Assembly: GCF_901709675.1 (NCBI RefSeq)
Contig: NC_051098.1
Location: 10,355,000 to 10,418,999, forward strand
Source of the DNA: Syngnathus acus
Taxonomy: Eukaryota > Chordata > Actinopteri > Syngnathiformes > Syngnathidae
Direction of reading: 5' to 3'
Length of the DNA: 64,000 nt
Both the position numbers and the translations under genes were made by a program. Every line of letters starts with the position of its first letter. Position 1 is the first letter of the stretch. Shown piece by piece: positions 1 to 26,709 of this stretch. Below the pieces are notes generated by a model. That model was not told the origin of the DNA. It did not search any database and saw only the letters and a list, made by a program, of their open reading frames with translations.

Positions 1-205
1 GTTTAGTTGTTATTCTTATGGGCGCATTGAACGTAACGTCAACATTTGAAACAACAAAGTCAAATGTTTTTTTATGAATATAAAAAGTCTACACACCCTT
101 GTTCAATTGCTTTGATTTTGTTTGTTGACAGTGCCAGACTTGAATGGTTGAGAAAGAACTATGGATTAAATGTAACACAAGGTTTCATGTATGCTTTCCC
201 TGCAG

Positions 206-7706
<7,501 letters not shown>

Positions 7707-7754
7707 CACTAGTAGCCCATCTTCAGGGTCATGAAGTTGTTTTTTTTGTGGTCC

Positions 7755-7760
7755 AATAAA
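7755..7760 (+). terminator. Candidate pde2a polyadenylation signal
   Basis: This is an AATAAA hexamer 49 nt downstream of the pde2a stop codon. It would give a very short 3'UTR. More distal signals may also be used, because the next gene starts nearly 4 kb away. Confidence 0.4.
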
Positions 7761-9357
7761 GAGGCTGAGGACAGCTTTTAGTGGCCTGAGAGGGAGGAGG
7801 TCGGTCACTTTGAAGCTTAGCAGCCATGCAGGACGGACAGAACAACATTTCTAAAAAATAATCCAATGAGACGATCGATCGGAAACGTCTGAAGTGGTTT
7901 TTGGTGATCACATGCTTCATGTTGCTCATGTGCCCAGTTCTTGAGCGCAGAAGTCGGTGCAGTGACAACTTCAACGAGATGTTTTACAAGTTCATACGTG
8001 CAGTACTCATCCTGATTAAGATTGTACAAACACAATGACACACATGAACGTCTGTCTTTACAGAAACCTTCGGGGGGGATATGTTGTCATGCAAACATAA
8101 AGTGCTTATTATTTGAGTGTCATGTTCCATGATGGTGGATATTGATTTGAATCACAGCGTTGTTCGCACACAAGCGACTGCCATCAATTTAAGAATGCTT
8201 GTGAAGTTGTTGTTTTTTTACGTCACTATTAATTTATTCAAAATGACAACGCAGTCTATGTTTCCATATAATAGGAATATTTTTATATTGAATAGTTGGA
8301 ATTAAATAATAGAGCATTTCATTCCTACATTGCCACAAAAATCCACAAGGGCAATTTGCTTCGACTTCTCAAGCCTTTGGGCAAAACAGGTTGACAATCA
8401 CTCCCCTACTACCGTCATAGTACATTAAAAAAAAAATGAAATTCAAACGCTACCACAATTTATTTAATAATGTCTTCACCATCACTTGCCAACTTTTTTC
8501 TTACTATCCTCCCAAAATCAATATAGATGATAAAGCCCTTTAAACGATCCATCCCACCTGTCGTGTAAATGAGCCATAGCTGAGTGTGCTCCACCAAGTG
8601 TGTCATATGGATCTGCCTTATTGTGCATCTTTGCTGCCTTTCTTAGAGCTTTTAATATATACCAACTGAAACATAAGAGCCTGTTTATTATTGTGTATTT
8701 GTTATAGGCATAGCTTGACTATCAGTGTGTTGACGGAAGGACCACCACACTCAAGACAATGTAGATTTGTGAAATAACCTTTGTAAAGACAGTTGTCATT
8801 TCACCTGTTTTGGTTTCAAATATCAAGTCATCATTTGGCTGTTATTACTGGTCAAGTGTTGTCAGTGAGGTTGAGAAAAAAAAAAAAAAGGAATCAGAGA
8901 TGTAGCCATCGATGAAATTATTCCCAAAGGAAAAGTTTTGAAAGTATTTTTTTTTTCCAGCTCTCAGATTGTACCTCATTTAGAAATGTTGGGAGTTCTG
9001 TGTTAAATTTTGCACCACTTTTACCTTGTTTTAAATAGGAAATGCTGCAGCTTTTGTGAAGCCAACCACTGAGTTACACAACATAACTATCTGTAATGGA
9101 GAACACTGTATGTGGGCTGCGTGCGTGCGTGCGTGGCGAGCGTGGATGGATGGAAGAGAGTTCATGACCAAATGAGTGCATAAAAATGGTGACTGTGTGG
9201 GTAGCAGGGAAAGAGAGATTCCAATTAAGCTAGTGCAGTCTTTTCAACGCATTAGAAATGACATGTTACCGATAATGCCAGCGGGGTGGAGGAAAGTATA
9301 GAATAATGCAATCAGGGTGTGTGCATGTACTGTTTGTCTCATGTGTCATGGGCAGTA

Positions 9358-9361
<4 letters not shown>

Positions 9362-9439
<78 letters not shown>
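9362..9439. repeat. (TG)n microsatellite, about 39 units
   Basis: This is an almost pure TG dinucleotide run of about 78 bp, between pde2a and cul3. It is potentially Z-DNA-forming and is expected to be polymorphic in length. Confidence 0.98.
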
Positions 9440-9440
<1 letters not shown>

Positions 9441-10904
9441 TATGAGTTGACTGCCTTGGTTAGGGTTTTCTACTAAGATGTTTTCAAAGGGCATATATTA
9501 CATGTGTTTTAACAGTTTTTTTTCCCCTCCTACTCGAGTTTTCTTTTAAATTGTTCCATACCATGTAAGCTCATCTGAAGCATCTGCCTTTTTCATGTGC
9601 AATATGAAATGTCTGCCTGAGTGAAAATGTAAATTCCCTCGTCTCTTGTTAATTTATTTCCTGAGGTTTGAGCTGGCTGAGGCTTTTGAGGTCAGGGTGA
9701 GTGAAGTGTGACTGTTTTAATGGTAGAATGCCTCAGAAAGTTCAGATCTCAACTTTTGAGTGTGTATCTGTCATTGTGTCGCTTTTACAGTCAGGGCTAT
9801 TTGTGCCAGGTGAAGAATTTCTTGGCCGAGCTTCAGCGTCAAACGTAAACTTATTTCTTCATTGTCTAATTATAGAGTTAATGACGTGGGCTATTGTTAA
9901 ATGTTTTTGTTTTTCTGCTACATCTTTGTCAGCCTTAAAATGTCCCCTTCGATGTTTGAAGCCAATCTTTGTCTCCATTACAAAGCAGCAGGATTCTAAC
10001 TTGCGATAAGGCCATCGCAATACTCATCTGTGACTTACAGTGGCAAAAATATTTCTGTAAATAGGAAGGGGTCAAGAAGGATATGTTACAATGTATATCA
10101 TTCTAACAATGGGAAATATTTTCTATGTAATTAAAAGTGCTTCTTTTGAGTTCTTTCCCCTCCAAACAACTTTCAAGAGACACGAGAAAAAAACGTGTAT
10201 TCTGAATTTCTAATGATGCAGCACAAACAGAAACCCAATCTAATCTGACACTGTATAAAAGATGCTTTCACGAAGCAAAATACTGTCATTTGTTTCTTTT
10301 CTTTTTTTGCTGTTTTGTTGAGTCTGAGAGCTTGACTTTCAATGAACAATGATATACTTGGGATGGGCGGCAAATGGATGACTTAGTTCATTTGTGGAAT
10401 AAATGTGATGAAAGGTGTTAACATTAGTGACTCCAAATATTTTTTGTATTATTCTTTTAAGTCAGTGGTGTAGTTAGGGTTTCCCTCAGAGGGCCATAAA
10501 ACGATATAAATAATGACCTCATCACAACAAATTGATAATCCATCTTAAAATTAAAAGTCAAGGATAGCAGTTCAAGTTGATGTATAAATGAAATGGTCAA
10601 GTTTAGCAAAAATTGTAGAGGTTTATGCACAAGATTTGCTTTAGCAAGCAACATTAAATGGCCATGCCGCAAGCCTGAGAATTACGCCTGAGGGAAAAAT
10701 AAGAGCTTTGAAGTGGCTAAACTATGACACTAATTTGATCATATTTCTATATGAGCGTATTTTTCCCCAAACAATGCAATTTGATAATTATTTCACTTAA
10801 ACTGCCAATATACGCTGTAAGCACTTTTTCTGATTACACATCACAAAGCTTTTTAATTTTGTCTTTTTTTTCGTCTTTTTACGTCATGTTGTCATCTAGG
10901 CATA

Positions 10905-11090
10905 TTGAACAATTACAAGCCTATTTTGACAAAGTAAGGAGTAGAAAGTACAGATACTGTATCTGTTATCAACTGAGGAAATGTAAAAGTCCGTTGGAAA
11001 ATAAATCCACTTAATGCAGTAGCGTAGATACCTGAAATAAAACAACTACTTCAATACAGTAACGAAGTATTTATACTTCTCACTGCAGAT
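10905..11090. repeat. Fish interspersed repeat fragment upstream of cul3
   Basis: The segment ends in ACGAAGTATTTATACTTCTCACTGCAG. The reverse complement of this resembles the start of the repeat at 7020. It is probably the end of a non-autonomous DNA transposon. Confidence 0.4.
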
Positions 11091-11309
11091 AATTGGTTTA
11101 ATAGCGTGAAATAATTACATTAACAATACGATACTGCAGAGCTGCAGATGATACTTGTGCAATTTGAGTAAAAAAATTCAACCATCAGGTAAAAAAAACT
11201 TAAATGGTATTTGAATGCAATAACCATACCAACGTATGTAACGTCAACGTCTGGTACAAATGATGTAGAAAAATACGTACATACATATTCAATATTGCAA
11301 TGTTGCTGC

Positions 11310-11545
11310 AGGTCTCGCGTGAATTGGAGCGCGTGAGCTCTGCGCAATGAGACTTGTAGCTCGTCCGCCATTGCTGAGCCAAGTACTACTAGTGAATTTG
11401 GCTGTCAACAATAAACTTACTGCGCCGGGACGCAGAGCTCCGAGGTCGAGTGAAAGCTAGTCGGCGGCTCCGGTAACCAGTAGTCGCCCCGTCCCTCCCT
11501 GGAGAACTTTTTAATGTGAATACAGAGCCCACGGACGAGGCAACC
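11310..11545 (+). promoter_or_regulatory. Probable cul3 promoter and 5'UTR
   Basis: CpG density and GC content rise visibly here compared with the AT-rich flank (for example GCGCGTGAGCTCTGCGC near 11328). The stretch runs directly into the cul3 start codon, as expected of a housekeeping-type promoter. There is no obvious TATA box, and the exact start site cannot be read from sequence. Confidence 0.5.
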
Positions 11546-18988
<7,443 letters not shown>

Positions 18989-20005
18989 ACCACGTGAATT
19001 CAGTGCACCATAGAGACGGGAGAAACAGCGAGCCTTGTTTTTGTGGACTGCTATGCGTTTGAGTGAACTTGGAAGTGCTCTCATCGTTGATTCTGGGATA
19101 CACTGGGAAGTTTAACTTTTCTTCCATAAAAAATGTTAGGAGAAAAAAAAATATCATGCAAACGATGGGGAAGTTTTCTAGCAATATTAGATTTCTTCTG
19201 CTAACAAAAACGGCCGCAAGTTCTGGTTTTGTACAAAAGTATGTTTCTTGTGGCCTTTGGAGAGAATTTTGAAAGCCTTTTTGTTCAAAAGGTTGGAGGA
19301 GGAGTGTTGCTCGGTGGTTACTAAGCAGACATGTTGTGGCTACACAGAGACTTCAGAAAACGTTTGCATTCACGCCCCTGTTTAATTGTTGATGTCTGTG
19401 TTATGTTTGTGTTTTGTGGCACAACAATGGCTGTACAGACACTCTTTCCCCTCTCGTAGGAGTGGAGCAAAGAGGGCAAAGTGTTTACTGGCTTACAGCG
19501 AATGGCAGTCAAATTCACTTTGAGTACTTGAGAAAACTTGACAAGTGCTTAATTTATTTTGCAAATCGGTTTGTTTTTGAGATTGTTCAATGCCTGAAAG
19601 TAGTTCATTGCTCCTCTTATGCTGTTAAACGCCAATGTCACATACAATATTTTTCAGAGGCTATACCACCACATTTTTATCACCCGGTTCCTTCATGGGT
19701 ATTAGACAGTTATAAAGTCCCTTAAGATGTTTTGGTTCATCACAGCATATGACTCAGGCCTGTATGAGTGACCACAAAATGGCGCCAGCTTTCTGAATGG
19801 CTAAATCCCTGTGGTGCAGGTTTCAATAATTTCGTGTGCGTGTGTGTGTTCATCCTTGGTTGCATTTTGAATGGGTGGAACCTAATGAGCACCATGTTCT
19901 AATGTGTACAAATTGTAAAATAATTATTGTACTCACTGCAAAGGTGGATTGTACAGGGCCTTGTTTTCATCATAATAAATGTAGAATAAAACAAATGTTC
20001 TCTCT
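18989..20005 (+). other. cul3 3'UTR
   Basis: About 1 kb of AT-rich sequence lies between the cul3 stop and paired polyadenylation signals, with no coding potential. The short ORFs here are not supported. Confidence 0.65.
19974..19990 (+). terminator. cul3 polyadenylation signals (two AATAAA)
   Basis: Two AATAAA hexamers at 19974-19979 and 19985-19990 lie in an AT-rich context. They are the best candidates for the cul3 mRNA 3' end. Confidence 0.6.
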
Positions 20006-20680
20006 TTTGAGCTTCTTCCAACATGAAGGGCTGAGAACATGTCAAATGCCTTTGCAACCATCAATTAAATGTCCATAAAGAGAGAGCCACCCATTCATCT
20101 GACTACAATGGAGAAGCTCTGCGGGAATCTCACAAACCAAGTGCAACTCGGTAACGGTTTGTTTTCAAGTACACTAGTCACGGTTGAAATTTTTAAAAAC
20201 ACTGAATTAACTTGTATACAAATATTCCACTTTACCAAAGGAAGTCACAAGGTCAAGCAAATGTTGGCAAAAGTCAGTGGATGTGAAATTAAAAAGCTAA
20301 ATAAAGGAAGTACAAATTCCATCTACCTTAAATTATTCCTTGATTAATGTATAGGTTCAACCTTTAATGTAGTAATTGTTTTATTAGCTTTTTATTTAGC
20401 GGCAAGACAGGAGAAAAAAATCAAATAACCAACGTTTGAAATATTTTCCATCATCCCAAACTTCTCCCACAGAGTGGTTATTGAAGTAACGAGGCTTTTT
20501 GCTTTCCAAGTGTTGATATACCTAATGTTATGGTCGATGAACGTGGTAACTAAAGTTCTCCGAAAAGCGAGCTAAAATTCGGCTGTAATGCTCTTAGCCA
20601 GGTCTTAACAATGGCTTTAGGATGAAGGCTTCCATGCACTTTTCAATCTGTACATGCCGTCTGGACTCTTTTGTCTCGTC
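20006..20680. other. cul3-fam124b intergenic spacer
   Basis: I see no gene, recognisable repeat or RNA in this stretch. Confidence 0.5.
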
Positions 20681-21006
20681 GCGCGCCATCTGTTCGCCGT
20701 GTTAACAACGGCTTTAACACTTCAAGCCGCCTCCTTTCGCCCAGCCTCAACTATAACTCAACATGGACGATTCGTACCATTTTTCTTTTTGCGGGCGAGT
20801 CGAGTTAATAACATTACAGTGTGTTAGTTGAACGGAACGGTGTCTGGTTGCCCAGTGACGTCATCGCCCCACTTCTGCTCCCATTCTTTGGAGCAACAAG
20901 CAGCGGTCAGTCGTCGGTCGGTTCTGGAAGAAATCATCCAGGATGCGCTCTTCTTGCACCGCAGCGTGTCAGCAGTCCTCGCTGCGTGTGAATGCTGTGC
21001 TAAGAC
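20680..21006 (+). promoter_or_regulatory. fam124b promoter region with a CRE palindrome
   Basis: This CpG-richer segment precedes the fam124b start codon and includes GTCGCGCGCC near 20679. A perfect TGACGTCA (CRE) sits at 20856-20863, about 150 bp upstream of the ATG. Binding by CREB/ATF proteins is an inference from the motif only. Confidence 0.5.
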
Positions 21007-24000
21007 ATGTTGTCAAAAGCGGTGCTGTTTAAGAGAAAGAAAGATGATAACGTGGACTCTGGAGCTGAAAGTGCCAAGTGAGTTGAAGCCGTTGCTTGTG
21101 GTTCGCTTGAAGGTAGCTTCGGGCTAGCGAAGGCTAGTCAATTTCGCTGTTTGACCGCAGCCACAATGGAAAGTAACTTTGTCGAATCGCCTTCCATTTG
21201 CTTGCAGCATTAGAAAGTTATCTTTACCCCCGTCTCCGCGTTTAAAGCGTATGTCGCCTTCTTGTGTACGCATTGTTTGCATTTAAATTCGTTGTTGTTG
21301 AAGTTTACGAGCTCCTGATAGCGAACAATGCGTTGTTGTCATGGCGACCTGACCGAAGCGGCAGGTGTCCAAAGCCACAAGATGGAGGCACATTGTTTTC
21401 AAAACTTTAAATTATGTTTTTATGTTTGATTTTAGCTCCGACTCCAGTAGGATGTCAACAACTACCGGTAAGTGTCCTTAATTGTTCCTCCAACCTGAAC
21501 AGCTTAACTGGAGAGGCTAATTTTGTGTGATTATCATGAGATTTTATTTACATTTTGAAATTTTACACAAACATCAATGGCATTTATGTGATAAGCTTTT
21601 GAAATATTGTAATGCTAAAAGTAGCATTGTGATAATTATGTTTCATGTGGTAGAAAACTTTGTTTAATATTTGCATGGAGCTCCCACTGACTCATATTTG
21701 AATTTCTCTTGCTTAGCTGAGCTGATGAGCCGGCGAGCCCGCGAGCACGTCCAGCAGCGTCTCTTAGTTCTCAACCTGCATCTGCTGGCCAACCCTGGCG
21801 AGTCTCTGCTGCTGCAGCACAGCCTGGACCGTTTGCTCCGCTGGCTCTGCCCGAGCCTCCACATCTTCCACGTGTCTGAGAGGGCTTCACCCCATAGAGG
21901 CCAGGCTCGTCTCGGTCCGCAAGCTGGTAGGGGTCATGCCGAGCTTCTGTGCTTAAGTCCTCAACCCCACGTTTTGTTTGCTGTTTTGAATGAACTGTTT
22001 CACTGCATGCATTATACGGTCTAAAGGCAAATGTTCCAGACCATTTTTTTCAGACCGATGCCAGTATGAGCATTTACCGAGTATCGATACTTCAGTACTT
22101 TTTGATACATACAATTACTTTAACAAAAACTTTCTGATGCACACCTTGATTGGCTGAAGTCATACTGGTGCAGCATGCCACCAACTACTGCAGAAAAATA
22201 GTTTTTTCTTTTCGTTGTACATACAGGTAAATACACCTAAAATAATTTGTTTGATATAGAAGAACCAGTGAAGTCGTTTTTTCTTTTCTTTCATTGGTGG
22301 CAGGTACCAGCAGTTGGTATTGATAACCTCCATGAGTACCCAATTTGTTAAAATACAGCATTATCAATGATTTTGGTTTGCTTAGAAAGACGACATCTTT
22401 CAGGTTATAAAAATGGATGGAGGAATACTCGTTAGGTTACAATTAAATTACACACTTTCCGTTCACCAATCACCTCCCCATATAAATGGCTTTCTATTTT
22501 GTTTTCTAGGCTCCCCTTCTCTGGCAATCACTTTCTTTCTCCACGAGGCCTATGGAGAAGAGCGAATCCTCAAAGTTCTGGACTTTTTCCAGCGGCCACC
22601 CTGGCAGTACCACCACACTGAGACCTCTGGCAACAAACCAGCCGGGCTCCACATCTCTTCTGGCAGCTCGGCCGTCAACGCCCTGCTGCGGCCCTACCTC
22701 TTGCCCAGTCGGGACTTTTACAGCCTGGGCGCGGGGATGCCCGTGTGGGGCGTCCGCCCGGTGCACTGTGGCGGGGAGATCCTGCGTGTGACGCTCTACA
22801 GCGCCTACGATAACTACGACGACGCCGTGCGCTTCTATGAGACGGTGCTGCAGCAACAGGCCGAGGAGCAGAAGACAGGCTTCTGCTGGTTCACCCTCCA
22901 CACGGGCAAGACGCCACATTCTTCATGGCTAACTTGGATTTTTGGATCCGGGTTTGTCAACGATGTGCTTTCTTGGTCCATACAGAGCCTGGCCTTAGCC
23001 TGCAGCTGGCAATCAAGCAGGTGTCAGCGGGGGTCCGCGTGGAGCCATGCAACTCTGCCGTGCTACAGTTTTGTGTGGATGAAATCGGCCAGTTGGTCCC
23101 TCTGTTGCCCAACCCGTGTACGCCGATCAGCACCTCACGCTGGCAGACTGAAGACCTGGATGGAAACAAGGTTCTCTTCCAGGTTGGTCAAGAAAAGCTC
23201 ACAACTCAGTTTTGACAATCCACCGGGCCAAGAATGCGTTCCGTATGCGTTCATGTGTGTCAGTCACAAGCCCTCAAAGCTGCCGTATGTTGGATGCGTG
23301 TTTGTTAATTCTGCATGTCCGCTTACTTATCTTGCTTGAAAATCCCTCGATTGTAATCCCTCTATTGCTTTTGCACTGCAGGTGAAAACCATAACCCAAG
23401 CCAAGCCACCTTTGACCTGTGCTTTCCCCCTCACCTGTCCCGCCGTGCCTCCCCGGGCCATGCAGCTGAAGAGCGGAGGACACGGCCGAAACCTTTCACC
23501 AAGCAACAACCTCCACTCTCCGCCAGCCTGGCAAAGTCACAAACATGGTAAGAAAGCTGCAGTCACCAAGATGCATCAATGTGGCTTGTCCTGAGTGGCC
23601 GTGACTTGTGCGCAGGCCCAAAAGTCATGGGAGAGACCACTCCAGAGAAGCTTCCGGGGAGCCAAGGATCAGGTAGCCGCTGCAGCTCTCCTCCGGGCAG
23701 CTCTTGCTATTCATCCCAGCGCAGCAGCCCGGCCCTGCCCCCTTCCTCCGATTCCCCCCTGCGCCCCTCACTCACCCGTTCGCTGTCCGGTCTACTGCCG
23801 GAGGAGGACGAAGAGGAGGGGGAGACCAATGTGGACACAGGGATCGCTGTGACCGCTGACGTGACTCGCTCTTCATCGGTGGAGCATTTGAGTTCGTGTC
23901 AGGCTCGGACACCCTCAGCCAAATCGTGGAGCCCCTCTTGTGCCCCTTGTGCCGACAATGTCAGGAATTTAAGATCGCCCCGTGCGACTGGTTCCTGTTA

Positions 24001-24094
24001 CGTCGAGGCCGGTGGCACTGCCGCAGTGGTTTTTGCCAACCAGCCGTCATCGCATGCAAATTCCGAGGATCCGGCCGTTGAGTTCTTCATCTGA
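21007..24094 (+). CDS. fam124b: FAM124B-like protein (7 exons, 516 aa)
   Basis: FAM124 proteins are poorly understood; human FAM124B has been reported to associate with the chromatin remodellers CHD7 and CHD8. Exons: 21007-21077, 21436-21467, 21717-21926, 22510-22905, 22986-23182, 23382-23547, 23616-24094 (1551 nt). The FAM124 domain spans roughly residues 45-310. Diagnostic stretches shared with recalled human FAM124B are HVSERASP, DFYSLGAGMPVWGVRPVHCG, GEILRVTLYSAYDNYDDAVR and EIGQLVPLLPNPC. The C-terminal 200 residues are Ser/Pro-rich with an acidic patch (LPEEDEEEGE) and look disordered. Exon 4 to 5 requires a GC-AG intron (22906-22985). The start was chosen because phase carries from this ATG through exons 1-3. 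The adjacent cul3 supports orthology to FAM124B rather than FAM124A. Confidence 0.88.
22060..22120. repeat. Possible short transposon fragment in fam124b intron 3
   Basis: TACCGAGTATCGATACTTCA followed by GTACTTTTTGATAC resembles the core of a common fish DNA-transposon-derived repeat. It is short and unassigned. Confidence 0.3.
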
Positions 24095-24581
24095 AGACGC
24101 CGGTAGGTAGGGCTGCCTACCCATTGTCCAAGGAGTTCAAGGTACAAATCCCACCTCCAACTGTACATTATTAATATCCCACAAGTTTTACCGGTATGAT
24201 TACATACATTCTTTTTTTTAGCAAGTCGTTGGGGACGCAATGGTTAATACAGATGACTTGGGAAGTGCCTGCTCAACTCCTGGCAGTGGCAGTTTTCAGT
24301 CCAACTTGCTCTAATGTTATTGTGCAAGTTATTGTTTGTACCCTTTTCTTGCTCAAAGTCAACTGACATCGGCTCATCGGACCCTCAGGTTGTGACCTTA
24401 ATCAGAAGCACTATAGAAAATGGGTGGTCCAAGAGATTTGGGTAGCTAGATGGAACTAATGATGTGTTTGAATGTTTTATTCTGTGAATAGGAAATAATT
24501 TCTAAACTCTTTATAACAACAGACAAACAAAAACAGCACAGCAGCTGTGTCATGGAAATTAGATAAAAGTGTTTGTACAAA

Positions 24582-24587
24582 AATAAA
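24582..24587 (+). terminator. Candidate fam124b polyadenylation signal
   Basis: An AATAAA hexamer lies about 490 nt downstream of the fam124b stop, with a second one near 24615. Confidence 0.5.
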
Positions 24588-24747
24588 TTCTTGCAGTATT
24601 TGTTCTTATATGTAATAAATTGTATTGTTTATATGTTTAGATGTGTAACATACATTGTGAACAAAAAATGCACCCGATGACCAACTTTGCGGGTGTAATA
24701 GACTGTCTTTCAATATGAACTGTTAGAAATGGATGACAAGATAAAAC

Positions 24748-24900
24748 ATCCATCCATCCATCCATCTTCTTCCGCTTATCCGGGGTCGGGTTGCGGGGGC
24801 AGCAGCTTCAGGAGGGACTCCCAGACTTCTCTCTCCCCAGCCACTTCATCTAGCTCATCCCGGGGGATCCCAAGGCATTCCCAGGCCAGCTGAGAGACAT
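24748..24900 (-). repeat. LINE 3' terminal fragment with (ATGG)n tail
   Basis: On the minus strand the segment reads as a decayed C-terminal ORF end (LAWECLGIPRDELDEVAGE, then KVWESLLKLLPPQPDPDKRK) followed by a tandem ATGG tail. This is the widespread fish LINE 3' end, probably RTE/Rex3-like. Only the last 150 bp or so is present. Confidence 0.65.
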
Positions 24901-25222
24901 AGACAAATAAAATATATTTTTATTTATTTCATAGGTCTACCACAAATTAATTTTTGTGACTATTGATGTCAAGTATTGTTTGCTAACTTGTGCTTGTACA
25001 TTAATCATTGTTTTCAAAGTGCTGCTTCTTAACCTTCAAAACTAGACCTTATTGTTGTAGTACTCTTCACAGTTATGTTTGCTAAGTTGTGTCAAATTGT
25101 ACACCAACAGACTAGTATTATACATGTCCATCAAATAAAGTCTTTCAAATATTAATGTGTGACATGGTTGGAGCAACTCGTGTTCATTGAAGTGCAAGGT
25201 CTACACCATCGTTCAAACATAT

Positions 25223-26690
25223 GTTTAACGAGGGTAACTTGGAAAACATATTGGAACGCGGCCCCAAGGACTAGAGCTTGACACCTGTGACCTTTGACCA
25301 TGATATTTCCCTAATAAAGTGGCCTGTTGTTAGGTACACTTGAAAATGGCGGTGTACCTAATGGAGTGTCCGTGTGATTCCCTCGTTAAGTGCACCTGCG
25401 TGAAAAGTTTTAGCTCCTGCAGAACGTGAAAGGAGCTAAAACATTTCACGCAGGTGTGCTTAACGAGGGTAACCTGGAAAACATATTGGAACGCGGCCCA
25501 GAGGACTAGAGCTTGACACCTGTGACCTTTGACCATGATATTTCCCTAATAAAGTGGCCTGTTCTTAGGTACACTTGAAAATGGCGGTGTACCTAATGGA
25601 GTGTCCGTGTGATTCCCTCGTTAAGTGCACCTGCGTGAAAAGTTTTAGCTCCTGCGGAACGTGAAAGGAGCTAAAACTTTTCACGCAGGTGTGTTTAACG
25701 AGGGTAACCTGGAAAACATATTGGAACGCGGCCTAGAGGACTAGAGCTTGACACCTGTGACCTTTGACCATGATATTTCCCTAATAAAGTGGCCTGTTAT
25801 TAGGTACACTTGAAAATGGCGGTGTACCTAATGGAGTGTCCGTGTGATACCCTCGTTAAGTGCACCTGCGTGAAAAGTTTTAGCTCCTGCAGAAGGTGAA
25901 AGTAGCTAAAACTTTTCACGCAGGTGTGTTTAACGAGGGTAACTTGGGAAACATATTGGAACGCGGCCCAGAGGACTAGAGCTTGACACCTGTGACCTTT
26001 GACCATGATATTTCCCTAATAAAGTGGCCTGTTATTAGGTACACTTGAAAATGGCGGTGTACCTAATGGAGTGTCCGTGTGATACCGTCGTTAAGTGCAC
26101 CTGCGTGAAAAGTTTTAGCTCCTGCAGAAGGTGAAAGTAGCTAAAACTTTTCACGCAGGTGTGTTTAACGAGGGTAACTTGGAAAACATATTGGAACGCG
26201 GCCCAGAGGACTAGAGCTTGACACCTGTGACCTTTGACCATGATATTTCCCTAATAAAGTGGCCTGTTATTAGGTACACTTGAAAATGGCGGTGTACCTA
26301 ATGGAGTGTCTGTGTGATTCCCTCGTTAAGTGCACCTGCGTGAAAAGTTTTAGCTCCTGCAGAAGGTGAAAGTAGCTAAAACTTTTCACGCAGGTGTGTT
26401 TAACGAGGGTAACTTGGAAAACATATTGGAACGCGGCCCAGTGGACTAGAGCTTGACACCTGTGACCTTTGACCATGATATTTCCCTAATAAAGTGGCCT
26501 GTTGTTAGGTACACTTGAAAATGGCGGTGTACCTAATGGAGTGTCCGTGTGATTCCCTCGTTAAGTGCACCTGCGTGAAAAGTTTTAGCTCCTGCGGAAC
26601 GTGAAAGGAGCTAAAACTTTTCACGCAGGTGTGTTTAACGAGGGTAACCTGGAAAACATATTGGAACGCGGCCCCTCGAGGACCGGAGGT
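25223..26690. repeat. Tandem array of 235-bp hairpin units (about 6.2 copies)
   Basis: The phrase TTAGGTACACTTGAAAATGG recurs with its second base at 25331, 25566, 25801, 26036, 26271 and 26506, an exact 235-bp period with few differences between copies. Each unit holds (a) a short palindrome, TTAGGTACAC...GTGTACCTAA around a 12-nt centre; (b) a long inverted repeat of about 40-nt arms (left arm CCCTCGTTAAG...CACCTGCGTGAAAAG, right arm its near-perfect complement), for example 25849-25940; and (c) one TGACCTTTGACCA motif. The right edge reads into CTCGAGGACCGGAGGTCGACACCCCTG, which looks like the terminal sequence of a fish hAT-like element. The array is probably amplified from a non-autonomous transposon. 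Confidence 0.95.
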
Positions 26691-26709
26691 CGACACCCCT
26701 GGTTTAAGT

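Larger units (their letters stand above)
7707..11300. other. pde2a 3' flank and intergenic region
   Basis: This AT-rich DNA holds no supportable coding exon. It contains the possible long pde2a 3'UTR, a TG microsatellite (about 9362-9439) and, at about 10905-11090, a fragment of a common fish interspersed repeat (see separate entries). The short ORFs here have no recognisable protein similarity. Confidence 0.7.

Noticed and set aside
25223-26690. Regular repeat spacing reminiscent of a CRISPR array
   Set aside because: The whole 235-bp unit is repeated with no unique spacers, and the context is a vertebrate genome.
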